A stretch of DNA of 64,000 bases from positions 1 to 64,000 of the forward strand of contig CAWEYR010000019.1 of the NCBI GenBank assembly GCA_963813345.1, written 5' to 3'. Under the pieces are notes generated by a model. It worked only from the letters and a program-made list of their open reading frames with translations. It did not search any database and was not told the DNA's origin. Of the stretch, positions 55,223 through 63,942 are shown piece after piece. Source of the DNA: CAWDDA01 sp963813345 (GTDB lineage Bacteria; Acidobacteriota; Blastocatellia; RBC074). The translations under genes were made by a program, and so were the position numbers. Numbering within the stretch: the first letter of the stretch is position 1; the number at the start of each line of letters is the position of its first letter.

Positions 55223-56794
55223 ATGTCTCAACTTACAGCGAAGAAACCAATCGAACAGCTCATAGGAGAAGGTGAAGATACCGGCGGCCATGCACTCAAA
55301 CGCGCTCTCGGACCCTGGAACCTGGTCGCGCTCGGTATTGGAGCAGTGATTGGCGCAGGCATCTTTGTCATCACCGGATCGGCAGCAGCCCAGTTTGCCG
55401 GTCCGGCGATTGTCATTTCGTTTCTTCTTGCCGGACTCGGATGCGCGTTTGCCGGGCTTTGTTATGCAGAGCTATCTTCCATGATTCCGATTGCAGGTTC
55501 TGCATACACGTACGGTTATGCCACGCTAGGTGAAATCTTTGCCTGGATAATCGGATGGGACCTGATCCTCGAGTATGCATTCAGTGCGGCCACGGTCGCC
55601 TCAGGCTGGAGTGCGAATACGATCAGTCTGCTGGCTGATTTTGGGATTCATCTTCCACCACAATTCATCGACACGCCCGGAAGTACGATCGTGCACCACG
55701 GAGGCCGCTGGGTTCTGGCGAGCAGTCTTTCAGGCGTGGATGTTTCGACCCTTCCAACTGTAACGGCGATCTTCAACCTTCCTGCGTTCCTGGTTGTGCT
55801 CGCTGTCTCAGCTATCCTCGTCTTTGGCATCCGCGAATCTGCTCGCTTCAACGCCGCGGTTGTCTTTGTCAAAGTAGGTACGGTGATCGTGTTTGTGATC
55901 ATCGCTGCGATCTTCATCTGGAAGAATCCTTCAGTCGCGACCACAAACTGGACTCCTTTCATTCCAGAGAACAAGGGAAGCTACGGCGAGTACGGATGGT
56001 CCGGCATCGCGCGGGGAGCTGCGGTGATCTTCTTCGCCTATATCGGATTCGACGCCGTCTCGACTGCGGCTCAGGAAGCGCGCAACCCGCAAAGGGACAT
56101 GCCGATCGGCATTCTCGGCTCACTCGCGATCTGCACGATCCTGTATATCGTTGTAGCCTGGCTGCTCACTGGAATGGTTCACTATTCACAGCTCAATGTG
56201 GCGGCGCCGGTTGCGGCTGCGACAGATGTCGCCGGAGTTCGATGGGGCAGTCTGCTGGTAAAGGCGGGCACATTCGCAGGGCTGAGCACAGTCATGCTTG
56301 TCACTCTCATGGGCCAATCGAGGATCTTCTACACGATGTCAAAGGATGGACTGCTGCCGCAATGGGCATCGCGCATCCACCCGCGATTCAAGACGCCGTG
56401 GATCTCGAGCGCCATTGTTGGAATTGCAGTCGCGATCTTCGCCGGACTGATTCCGATAGGCGTGCTTGGTCAGCTTGTGAGCATTGGGACGCTCTTTGCT
56501 TTTGTAATCGTGTGCGCGGGCGTCCTGATCTTGCGACGAACGCGTCCCGATCTGAAGCGTCCATTCAGGACACCATGGTCACCGCTTGTCCCGATACTTG
56601 GAATTGTGATTTCACTATTCTTGATGGCCAGTCTGCCGCTGGATACCTGGCTGCGCCTGGTGGCATGGCTCGCGATTGGATTCGTAATCTACTTTGGTTA
56701 TAGCAAGCGACATAGCAAGCTAAGAGCGATAGCGGCAGCTAAGATTCCGCCTGAAGGCGGTACAACGTACCAACTTCATACAATCGATCGCTGA
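55223..56794 (+). CDS. APC-family amino acid permease (cationic amino acid transporter type)
   Basis: A 523-residue permease with twelve or more helices. 'LGPWNLVALGIGAVIGAGIF' is the conserved helix 1 substrate site, followed by 'ELSSMIPIAGSAYTYGYATL' and 'AVIFFAYIGFDAVSTAAQEA'. The close relatives are cationic amino acid transporters. The last ~15 residues ('KIPPEGGTTY...') are translated from a family A repeat, overlapping the convergent ADP-ribosylglycohydrolase end. It probably imports amino acids by proton coupling or exchange. Confidence 0.92.
   Translation: MSQLTAKKPIEQLIGEGEDTGGHALKRALGPWNLVALGIGAVIGAGIFVITGSAAAQFAGPAIVISFLLAGLGCAFAGLCYAELSSMIPIAGSAYTYGYATLGEIFAWIIGWDLILEYAFSAATVASGWSANTISLLADFGIHLPPQFIDTPGSTIVHHGGRWVLASSLSGVDVSTLPTVTAIFNLPAFLVVLAVSAILVFGIRESARFNAAVVFVKVGTVIVFVIIAAIFIWKNPSVATTNWTPFIPENKGSYGEYGWSGIARGAAVIFFAYIGFDAVSTAAQEARNPQRDMPIGILGSLAICTILYIVVAWLLTGMVHYSQLNVAAPVAAATDVAGVRWGSLLVKAGTFAGLSTVMLVTLMGQSRIFYTMSKDGLLPQWASRIHPRFKTPWISSAIVGIAVAIFAGLIPIGVLGQLVSIGTLFAFVIVCAGVLILRRTRPDLKRPFRTPWSPLVPILGIVISLFLMASLPLDTWLRLVAWLAIGFVIYFGYSKRHSKLRAIAAAKIPPEGGTTYQLHTIDR
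56740..56771. repeat. REP-like element, family A, inside a coding end
   Basis: AAGATTCCGCCTGAAGGCGG then TACAACGTACC. Here it is read in a frame without a stop and adds 'KIPPEGGTTY' to the permease C-terminus. Confidence 0.85.
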
Positions 56795-57660
56795 GATTCA
56801 CAATCTCGTCGTGCATTGTGAGCCGTGACGCGCCAGTTGGCTGGGATCGCTGATGCGCCGTAGAACGCGCCGGCAATCTGACCGCATACGGCACCGGTTG
56901 TATCCGCGTCATCGCCCAGATTCACTGCGGCAAGCACCGCATCCTCAAAGCTCTCGGTTTTGTCAAAGCACCAGAGCGCCGCTTCGAGGCAATCGACTAC
57001 ATACCCCGAGCCGCGAATCTCCGGCTCTTTCTTTGATTGATATGCGCCTTGAGCGATAGAGACCACTTTTCTCGATGCGAGTTGATCGACGCCGTGCCCC
57101 AGAATCACATCAGTTTTGGACGATCCTGAAAAAGCTTGCCAAAGAATCCCGCCAAACAATCGAGCGGAATCGATACATTCGGCAGTTCCATGTGTTGTCC
57201 GGGACGATTCACCAGACATTTCGATAACTGCTCGGCGATCCGGAAAGAAAAACATGGGGACGGGGGCAAGCCGCATGATGCAGCCGTTGCCGGCCGAATT
57301 TGGATCAGTCGATCCGCTGAATGGCTGACGCGAGTGGCGGAATCGGCTGAGTGCGCCTCTGACCGTGTTGCCGATATCGAAGCAACGCCCGTTGCTGCTC
57401 AAATATCCTTCATCAAACCAGCGCAGATAGCGCTCCATCTGATCGAGTGGATCGAACTTACCCTGTTCGACAAGACTCGATGCAAGACAAAGCGCCATCG
57501 ACGTGTCATCGGTCCATTCACCAGGTTTGAGCCTGAATGGACCTCCACCAACCATGTCGGTGACCGGTGGAAAGCTACCGCGAGGCTTGAATTCCACCGT
57601 AGTCCCGACAGCATCGCCACACGCCAGGCCAAGCAGGCATCCGTGGAATCGATCAAGGAT
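56776..57660 (-). CDS. ADP-ribosylglycohydrolase, start codon unclear
   Basis: At least 274 residues from GTG 57597, but homology extends upstream in frame to about 57660 ('ILDRFHGCLLGLACGD'), with an upstream in-frame stop and no ATG/GTG/TTG between. The true start may be masked by an indel or be non-canonical. The two Mg sites are seen in 'GEWTDDTSMALC' and 'NLGDDADTTGAVCGQIAGAF'. Family members remove ADP-ribose from proteins or other targets (DraG-like). It is convergent with the permease. Confidence 0.85.
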   Translation of the reverse strand: MLDRFHGCLLGLACGDAVGTTVEFKPRGSFPPVTDMVGGGPFRLKPGEWTDDTSMALCLASSLVEQGKFDPLDQMERYLRWFDEGYLSSNGRCFDIGNTVRGALSRFRHSRQPFSGSTDPNSAGNGCIMRLAPVPMFFFPDRRAVIEMSGESSRTTHGTAECIDSARLFGGILWQAFSGSSKTDVILGHGVDQLASRKVVSIAQGAYQSKKEPEIRGSGYVVDCLEAALWCFDKTESFEDAVLAAVNLGDDADTTGAVCGQIAGAFYGASAIPANWRVTAHNARRDCESQRSIV

Positions 57661-57684
57661 CTCAAGGGAGACTCACGAGTCTGG

Positions 57685-58167
57685 TCATTTGTCTGCTGGT
57701 GCTTGCTTAAAGCAGTCATCGTAACGGCGCTGCATCTCCTCAGGCGAAACTTTTTCGATCTCGTGACCCAGATTCCACGTATGTCCGAACGGATCTCGCA
57801 CACGGCAACTTCGTTCACCGTAGAACTCGTCTTTCGGCTCGCTGATCATCGTGGCTCCGGCCTCTACAGCCTGCTTCGCCATTTCGTCGGCGTTGTCGAC
57901 GTGCAGGTGAATCCCTGCACCCATTCCGCCATAAGCCTCAGGACTTAGAAAGTTATACTCCGGATACTCGTCGGCAATCATAATCGTCGCCGGACCAAAC
58001 TTGAGCTCACAATGCCCGATCTTCCCGCCAGGTTCTGTAAGGCGGAAAAGCTCTTCGGCCCCAAAAGCTTTCTTGTAGAATTCGATGGCAGCCGATGCAT
58101 TGCGCACGCATAGATATGGAAAGACTTCGTGGATTGCAGATTGATTCTTTGCTGTTTGTTCCTTCAT
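57685..58167 (-). CDS. VOC family (PhnB/glyoxalase-like) protein
   Basis: A 160-residue protein with two beta-alpha-beta-beta-beta modules: 'VFPYLCVRNASAAIEFYKKA', 'GHCELKFGPATIMIADEYPE' and 'FYGERSCRVRDPFGHTWNLG'. The ending 'VSPEEMQRRYDDCF' is typical of PhnB-like proteins often called glyoxalase/bleomycin resistance. The reaction is unknown. GGAGGTG just upstream supports ATG 58167. Confidence 0.9.
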   Translation of the reverse strand: MKEQTAKNQSAIHEVFPYLCVRNASAAIEFYKKAFGAEELFRLTEPGGKIGHCELKFGPATIMIADEYPEYNFLSPEAYGGMGAGIHLHVDNADEMAKQAVEAGATMISEPKDEFYGERSCRVRDPFGHTWNLGHEIEKVSPEEMQRRYDDCFKQAPADK

Positions 58168-58229
58168 GTCAAAATCACCTCCAAAGAGAGCATATCTTCA
58201 CCGTCGCAATCCGTATTGGAAAAATTTGG

Positions 58230-58398
58230 CCTGGGAGCGCCAGGGTATTTGGAGTGCGAAGAAGTCAACGCAGAGGGCGCAGAGTGAAGACGCAGAGCGC
58301 GCAGAGAAACAACCGCCATACCTCAGCGCGCTCTGCGTCTTCACTCTGCGCCCTCTGCGTTGACTTCTTCGCACCCTAAATACCTGGCGCTCCCACGG
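58230..58398. repeat. Nested hairpin repeat, family C with CGCAGAGGGCGCAGAG core (family G)
   Basis: Outer arms CCTGGGAGCGCCAGG / CCTGGCGCTCCCACGG; next TTTGGAGTGCGAAGAAGTCA; inner ACGCAGAGGGCGCAGAGTGA with AGACGCAGAGCGCGCAGAG and complements. About 169 bases with a short loop near 58310. It lies between the divergent-to-tandem VOC and AraC genes, filling the 235-base gap. Confidence 0.9.
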
Positions 58399-58402
58399 TT
58401 TG

Positions 58403-59213
58403 CTAGAACCGGGCATGATTCGGAGAATCGGGATAGATCGGTCGATACTGCGCTGGTGTCATTCCGGCCATCTCGCGAAAGTCGTGAATCAAATGCGACT
58501 GATCGTAGTAGCCGGAATCGGCCGCAACGTCAGCCCATTCGACCGGGAGGCCTCGCGTCAATCTGGCAAGCACATCCTGGAAACGCCGAACGCGGCAGTA
58601 CCGCTTCGGCGTCAGCCCGACGCCATACTCAAAGAGCCGGATGAAACGCTTCGCACTGTATCCGCTCGCATTTGATACTTCCGCTACACGCGTCAAGGCC
58701 GGAGCTGGCCGTAAATTGATTGAGAGCATATGCGACGACTGGATGATAGGCAGGTCTCTTTGCGAGACGGGAGATGAGCGCTTGCTCGAGCACGTCCATT
58801 CGCCCTTCAGGACCACGAGCTTCCAGCAATTGCTCACGAACCAATCGTGCGCGAGCGCCCCACAGGTCTTCCAACGCAACGTGGCGATCCGACAGTTCGC
58901 TCAGCGGCAGATTGAGGAAGGGAAACGCTCCACCAGGTTTGAAGTGAGCCCCAACCACAGAGACACGATCGGACGGGCCCAGCACAAAGTATCGCGATTG
59001 AGGACCGCAGACCGTTGAACCCTCAAATCGCTGTCCCTCAGTATCGTTGATGTCCGAAAACACCTTGATCGGCTCATCGAGAAGCGAGATCACGAGCTCT
59101 GTCGTGCCGATCGGAAGCAGCAACTCACGCGTCGACCTCGATCCTTCAGAACACCAGATCCACGTGACGAAGTCCGAGATCAGTGAGCAAGGTTTGCGGA
59201 ACCGCGTGTTCAT
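58403..59213 (-). CDS. AraC-family transcriptional regulator (+1 frameshift)
   Basis: About 269 residues when rejoined. The N-terminal DUF6597-like sensor has 'LLLPIGTTELVISLLDEP' and 'VSVVGAHFKPGGAFPFLNLP'; the two helix-turn-helix units are 'PALTRVAEVSNASGYSAKRF' and 'WADVAADSGYYDQSHLIHDF' with 'REMAGMTPAQYR'. A surplus base at 58703 splits them; removal restores 'NQFTASPALTRVAEV'. ATG 59213. Its target is unknown; the neighbouring VOC gene, on the same strand, is a candidate. Confidence 0.87.
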
Positions 59214-59219
59214 CGTACA

Positions 59220-59297
59220 GGTATGTTGTAGCGGTTTTAGCGGAATTGTCACATTCCGAATGCCACGATTCCGGCTAAATGCCGGTACAACGTACCT
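59220..59297. repeat. Paired REP-like element, diverged family A
   Basis: GGTATGTTGTAGCGGTTTTA + GCGGAAT on the left and ATTCCGGCTAAATGCCGG + TACAACGTACC on the right, imperfect arms. It lies between the AraC gene and the divergent RHH antitoxin gene. Confidence 0.7.
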
Positions 59298-59344
59298 TAA
59301 CGTCTTGCTGTAATGCGTTATGATGCTATGGCGTGGTGAGTAAG

Positions 59345-59575
59345 ATGGCATTGACGAAACGAGCTACGGTCTACTTTGATTCGAGCATTTATCGTGCTTT
59401 GCGTGTCAAAGCAGCACAAACGGACCAGACAGTATCTGACCTCGTCAATGCCGCAGTACGGGCAAGCCTCGCCGAGGATGCCGAGGACCTCGCCGCCTTT
59501 GAAACACGATCGAAGGAACGCGATCTGGCATTTCCAGAAGTTCTCAAGGCTCTAAAGCGGCGTGGCAAACTATAG
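59345..59575 (+). CDS. Ribbon-helix-helix antitoxin-like protein
   Basis: 76 residues. 'KRATVYFDSSIYRALRVKAA' and 'DQTVSDLVNAAVRASLAED' form an RHH DNA-binding fold of CopG/antitoxin type. The charged tail would bind a RelE/ParE-type toxin. ATG 59345 is used (GTG 59333 possible). The next frame, overlapping the last codons, begins like a RelE/ParE toxin but is truncated, leaving the antitoxin an orphan. Confidence 0.82.
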   Translation: MALTKRATVYFDSSIYRALRVKAAQTDQTVSDLVNAAVRASLAEDAEDLAAFETRSKERDLAFPEVLKALKRRGKL

Positions 59576-59645
59576 ACTGTTTATTAAACCATGCTGCGAG
59601 TTCAAGGAACTGGAGAGCGTTCACCGCAGAAACGAGAATCGATGA
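59562..59645 (+). pseudogene. Truncated RelE/ParE toxin start
   Basis: GTG 59562 overlaps the antitoxin end and encodes 'VANYRLFIKPCCEFKELESV' plus seven residues before a TGA. 'NYRLFIKPS...KELES' is the usual first strand and helix of RelE/ParE toxins; the other ~60 residues are missing. The TGA overlaps the ATG of the quinone oxidoreductase gene. Short, so moderately certain. Confidence 0.55.
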
Positions 59646-60614
59646 AATTCATTCAAGTCAGGTGAAACCGGTGGGTCCCGAAGTGTCCTCAAGCTCGCCG
59701 AAAAACCCACTCCCAGCCCAACTGGAAGCGAAGTGCTCGTCCGCCTCGAGGCTATCGGCGTCAACTTTATCGACGTCTATCATCGAACAGGTCTTTACCC
59801 GCTGCCACTCCCGTTTACTCCCGGAATGGAAGGCGCAGGGCGAGTTGAAGACCTGGGACCCGATGTCACCGGATTCAAAAGGGGTGATCGCGTTGCCTAC
59901 GCTATGCACGCGGGATCATATGCCGAGTATGCATCGGTGCCCGCAGCTCGGCTGGTCCGCGTTCCCGAGGGCGTGAGCTCGGAACAGGCGGCGGCAGCGA
60001 TGCTTCAGGGAATGACTGCGCATTACCTGACAACATCAGTTCACCGTCTAAAGGATGGTGACTGGGCGATCGTCCACGCTGCCGCGGGTGGTGTAGGTCT
60101 TCTGTTGATCCAGATGGCCAAACGCGTTGGCGCTCGCGTGATTGGAACCGTGTCAACCGAGGAGAAAGCGAAGCTCGCGCGCGAGGCCGGGGCAGACGAG
60201 ATCGTCAACTACCGGAACCAGGACTTCGAATCGGAAGCTCGGCGCATCACAAACGGCCGCGGTGTCGACGTCGTCTATGATTCTGTCGGACGCGATACCT
60301 TCATGAAAAGTCTCGCGTCACTCGCGCCTCGCGGCATGCTGGCGCTTTTCGGGCAGTCGAGTGGGCCGGTTCCACCATTTGATCCCGCGCTGCTGGCACA
60401 GAAGGGGTCACTTTTTCTGACGCGGCCGAGTCTGGCTCACTACACGTTGACTCGTGATGAACTTGAATCAAGAGCCTCTGACGTCTTCGATTGGATTCAA
60501 TCAGGACAATTGCGAATCGACATCAACCATCGATTCCCGCTATCATCAGCGGCCGAAGCGCACCGAGCCCTCGAGGGACGAAAGACCACGGGTAAGGTGT
60601 TGCTGATCCCGTAG
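59642..60614 (+). CDS. NADPH:quinone oxidoreductase, QOR type (5' frameshifts)
   Basis: About 322 residues. ATG 59642 reads 'MKFIQVR', then small shifts near 59662-59680 interrupt the frame before 'LKLAEKPTPSPTGSEVLVRL'. From 59733 the frame is clean: 'AIGVNFIDVYHRTGLYPLPL', 'GMEGAGRVEDLGPDVTGFKR', the nucleotide site 'AAAGGVGLLLIQMAKRVGA' and 'GRKTTGKVLLIP'. No zinc ligands, as in quinone reductases of the MDR superfamily. It reduces quinones or enals with NADPH. The broken 5' end abuts the toxin stub. Confidence 0.88.
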
Positions 60615-60668
60615 TTCGGTATTCCGATATTTCGATAGTCCGATAGTCCGGAGGAGAACCCGATTCCG

Positions 60669-61388
60669 ATGGCCCGACAGCCGTTCGTTGACGTGCGTCC
60701 GATTGATGCAGTCGAAAAAAGAGTCCTTGCTATCTCCGCACTCTGTGCGGTTGTTTACCTCGTCACTGTAAGCCGCCAACCATTTCCGGGAAGTATTGTC
60801 ATCAAGGGAGCCGCGGTATCGTTTCTTGCAGTGATCGCCCTCAGGCTCCTCAGCGGCAAGGATCGCTGGCTGATGTCTGGTGCGCTCTTCCTGAGTGCCG
60901 CGGGCGATGTGCTTATTGAGCTCGGCGACAGATATTTTGTATTTGCGCTCGGGGCTTTCGCTATTGCCCACGTGCTCTACATCATACTCTTCCTGGGTTA
61001 CTGGCGAACGAGCGGCATAGGTCGCGGCGGTGATCGATATGCCCTGGTAGCCGCGACGGTGCTTTATAGTGGAGTTCTGTTGTGGAGAGTCTGGCCTGGC
61101 CTCGGGAACCCGCAAACCACGCAAAACCTCAAAATCCCCGTAGTAATCTACACAGCGCTCCTGACCATTATGGTCATATCGGCTGTACTGGCGCCGTTTG
61201 TCAGCCAGTTGATCGGCTTTGGCGCGGTGCTCTTTCTGATCTCAGATTCACTCCTCGCGCTCAACCGGTTTCGCCAGGCAGTGCCGTTTGCACCCTACCT
61301 GATCTGGGCAACCTATTATCTTGCTCAGTGTGGGCTTGCGTTTGGCTTTTTTAGAGAAGGGCGTCGCGGCCAGACTTCGCAATCCTGA
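60669..61388 (+). CDS. YhhN family membrane protein (lysoplasmalogenase-like)
   Basis: A 239-residue protein with about eight helices. 'SGALFLSAAGDVLIELGDRY' and 'VLFLISDSLLALNRFRQAVP' carry the two conserved Asp-containing motifs of the YhhN/TMEM86 family, which hydrolyse lysoplasmalogens in animals. 'AHVLYIILFLGYW' is also typical. GGAGGAG (about 60650-60656) precedes ATG 60669. The gap before it contains tandem 'TTCCGATA/GTCCGATA' units. Confidence 0.88.
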   Translation: MARQPFVDVRPIDAVEKRVLAISALCAVVYLVTVSRQPFPGSIVIKGAAVSFLAVIALRLLSGKDRWLMSGALFLSAAGDVLIELGDRYFVFALGAFAIAHVLYIILFLGYWRTSGIGRGGDRYALVAATVLYSGVLLWRVWPGLGNPQTTQNLKIPVVIYTALLTIMVISAVLAPFVSQLIGFGAVLFLISDSLLALNRFRQAVPFAPYLIWATYYLAQCGLAFGFFREGRRGQTSQS

Positions 61389-61420
61389 GTTCGCCTATTC
61401 GTACGATTCGTACTATTGTA

Positions 61421-62681
61421 CTATTCGTATCTGAGCGCGACGATCGGGTCGAGGCGCGCGGCTTTCCAGGCAGGCCAAATGCCAAAGACGAGTCCAATAC
61501 CAACGCTCGAAATCAGCCCGCCGAGAGGCGCCCACAGCGGCACATAAGACGGAACGAATGCCCTGATAAGCAGTGTCGTCAGCCAGCCTATGGCAAGACC
61601 AACGATGCCTCCGACGCCGGTCAAGCGTCATTGCCTCGATCAGAAACTGCCACAAGATGTCGCGCCGCCGGCCGCCAATCGCTTTGCGAATGCCTATCTC
61701 GCGAGTTCGTTCTGTAACCGAAACGAGCATGATGTTCATGACACCTATTCCACCAACAAGAAGGCCGACCGAAGAGATGGCAATCATTGCAATCGCAACG
61801 CCGACGGTAATTGCTCGAAATGATTCGATGATGGAATCAGCGGTTGAAATGCCGAAGTTATTGGGCTTGCCGAACGTCACCTGACGCCGAAGGCGCAACG
61901 TGTCGGTGATTTCGTCGAGAGCCTGCTTGAGCATGCCCGGGCGCGCTACCGCAAGGATGAATACATCTTCGGCGCGCGGTTTGAGTTTCTGCGCTACCGT
62001 AAAAGGTACGAGCAGGAGATTGTTCTGATCGTTGCTCCCCTCACCACCGCCGAAGAGCTGCTCGCGCTTTTCGAGAACACCTACAATCCGAAACTCGCGT
62101 CCACCAACTGTGAGAGTGCGGTCTATTGGATTCAGATACGGAAAGAACTCATCGGCCACCGAGGACCCGATGACGCACACCTCATCGCGGCTGTCATTCT
62201 CGAGATTGGTAAAGAATCGTCCGGATGAAAGAAACCAGATTCCAGCTTTTTCGTATTCAGGCAGAGTACCCTGTAGCCGCACCGCCGCCGATTCTCTGCC
62301 GTTTCCTTTGACGGAAAGCTTGCGGCCAAAATAGTCATTCGTGATATCGAGAATCGGTACAGAAAGCGCAACGGATGGCAGTCTCGTTATCGCCATCGCG
62401 TCGTCATAGGTCAGGGGCTTGCGCATGCGCTCTTCGCGCGATGGAGGTCCGAACCGTACACCCGACTCGAATTTGTTTATAAAGACTGAGTTCGTACCAA
62501 AGGATTCAATCTCTTTTGAGACAGCATAGTCTATCCCGCTGATGATCGATGCGATCGCCATCACGGTCCAGACGCCGATCACTACGCCGATCACAGTCAG
62601 AAATGAACGCAGTTTATTGGCGCGCAGCGTCGACAGCGCCATCTTAAGATTCTCGTATATATCGCTTCTAAGAAGTTTCAT
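61421..62681 (-). CDS. MacB-type ABC permease (+1 frameshift)
   Basis: About 419 residues. N-terminal helix 'SFLTVIGVVIGVWTVMAIAS', large MacB_PCD domain ('SFGTNSVFINKFESG', 'LGGREFRIVGV'-like 'VGGREFRIVGVLEKREQLFG'), then FtsX helices: 'GIGVMNIMLVSVTERTREIG', 'LIEAMTLTGVGGIVGLAIGW' and 'IWPAWKAARLDPIVALRYE'. A surplus base at 61623-61624 splits the last two helices. It lies 25 bases downstream of a paralogous permease; an ATPase partner is not in the window. Confidence 0.9.
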
Positions 62682-62706
62682 TTACGTCTGGAGTAATGGA
62701 CCATAC

Positions 62707-63942
62707 CTAATCCGCCCTCAAAGCCTCAATCGGATCGAGCCACGCGGCGCGCCTCGCCGGCCAGATTCCCGAAACAACCCCGACTCCGCCCGAAACTGTG
62801 ACGGCAACGATGACAGCAGTCAGAGAAAGATACGTCGGAAAGAAGACTGCCGTCACGAGGCGGCCCGCAAGCCAGGCGAGAATCACCCCAACAGTGCCTC
62901 CAATTGCCGAAAGCATAACCGCTTCGATGAGGAACTGTTTGAGGATGTCGTTTCTGCGCGCGCCCAGGCTTTTGCGAATTCCGATCTCTTTTGTGCGTTC
63001 GGTGACTGACACCAGCATGATGTTCATGATCACAATTCCGCCGACCACAAGCGCTATCGACGGAACGGCGATCGCTACCACGAAAATTGGACCGAAAATG
63101 CGGTCTCTCAGACCGGTAATCGCGTCCGGCGTCATCATCCCGAAGCTGTCCTTTTCGCCATAATGCAACTGTCGCCGCGTTCGCATCAGCGCGCGGGCCT
63201 CATCGACAGCATCCTGAAAGAACTCGTCAGACCTCGACGTCCCCACAAAGTAGAGGCTCCTTTGCCGCACCAGGGAGCCAAAGTTCTTTGCATATGTGTT
63301 GATCGGCACCGTGACAAAGATATCCTGCGGCATGCCGAAGACGGTTCCTTTCGCAGCTGCGATACCAACGACACGATACGGCAGCCCGTTGATCGAAATC
63401 TCCTGATTGAGAGCGCTCCTGCCCGGAAACAGTTTTGTGGCAACCTCAGCCCCAAGGAAGGCCACGGCTGATGCTGAATCGTTTTCCGGACCGATGAAGT
63501 AGCGTCCTTCTGCGATATCCGTATTCTCGATCTCCGCGATGTTTGGAGTTGCACCATCGACGTTGACACGTTCCATGGATTCCGAGCCGCGCTTGAGGTT
63601 TGCCGGCGATCCAAGGGCCTTGGCTCCAAGTTTGTCGATGAGGGTGGCTCGTTCGCGGATATAGTCGAAATCGTCGAACGTCAGGTCTTTGTTCCTGCGT
63701 TGCGCCTCTGCGATCGTGTCGGTGTTTTTCCAGTCGTCAAATGAGAATCTTCTGATGCTGAATGATTTGGCTCCGATTCCAGCTATCTTTTCGTCGACAT
63801 AGCGATTGAAACCCTGAATCAGGGACACCACAACGACGACGGCAGTTACGCCGATGATCATACCCAGTAATGTGAGCGCCGATCGAAGCTTATGTACCCA
63901 GATCGCGCTGACAGCTAATCTTATGGTCTCAAAAAATTCCAT
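62707..63942 (-). CDS. MacB-type ABC permease
   Basis: A 411-residue permease with the same layout as the downstream paralog: 'SALTLLGMIIGVTAVVVVVS' helix, 'GIGAKSFSIRRFSFDDWK' periplasmic start, 'FLGAEVATKLFPGRSALNQE', then 'IMNIMLVSVTERTKEIGIRK' and 'GIWPARRAAWLDPIEALRAD'. Two such permeases in tandem suggest a heteromeric exporter of a peptide, lipid or macrolide-like compound. Upstream genes, likely the MacB ATPase or membrane-fusion protein, lie beyond the right edge. Confidence 0.92.
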   Translation of the reverse strand: MEFFETIRLAVSAIWVHKLRSALTLLGMIIGVTAVVVVVSLIQGFNRYVDEKIAGIGAKSFSIRRFSFDDWKNTDTIAEAQRRNKDLTFDDFDYIRERATLIDKLGAKALGSPANLKRGSESMERVNVDGATPNIAEIENTDIAEGRYFIGPENDSASAVAFLGAEVATKLFPGRSALNQEISINGLPYRVVGIAAAKGTVFGMPQDIFVTVPINTYAKNFGSLVRQRSLYFVGTSRSDEFFQDAVDEARALMRTRRQLHYGEKDSFGMMTPDAITGLRDRIFGPIFVVAIAVPSIALVVGGIVIMNIMLVSVTERTKEIGIRKSLGARRNDILKQFLIEAVMLSAIGGTVGVILAWLAGRLVTAVFFPTYLSLTAVIVAVTVSGGVGVVSGIWPARRAAWLDPIEALRAD

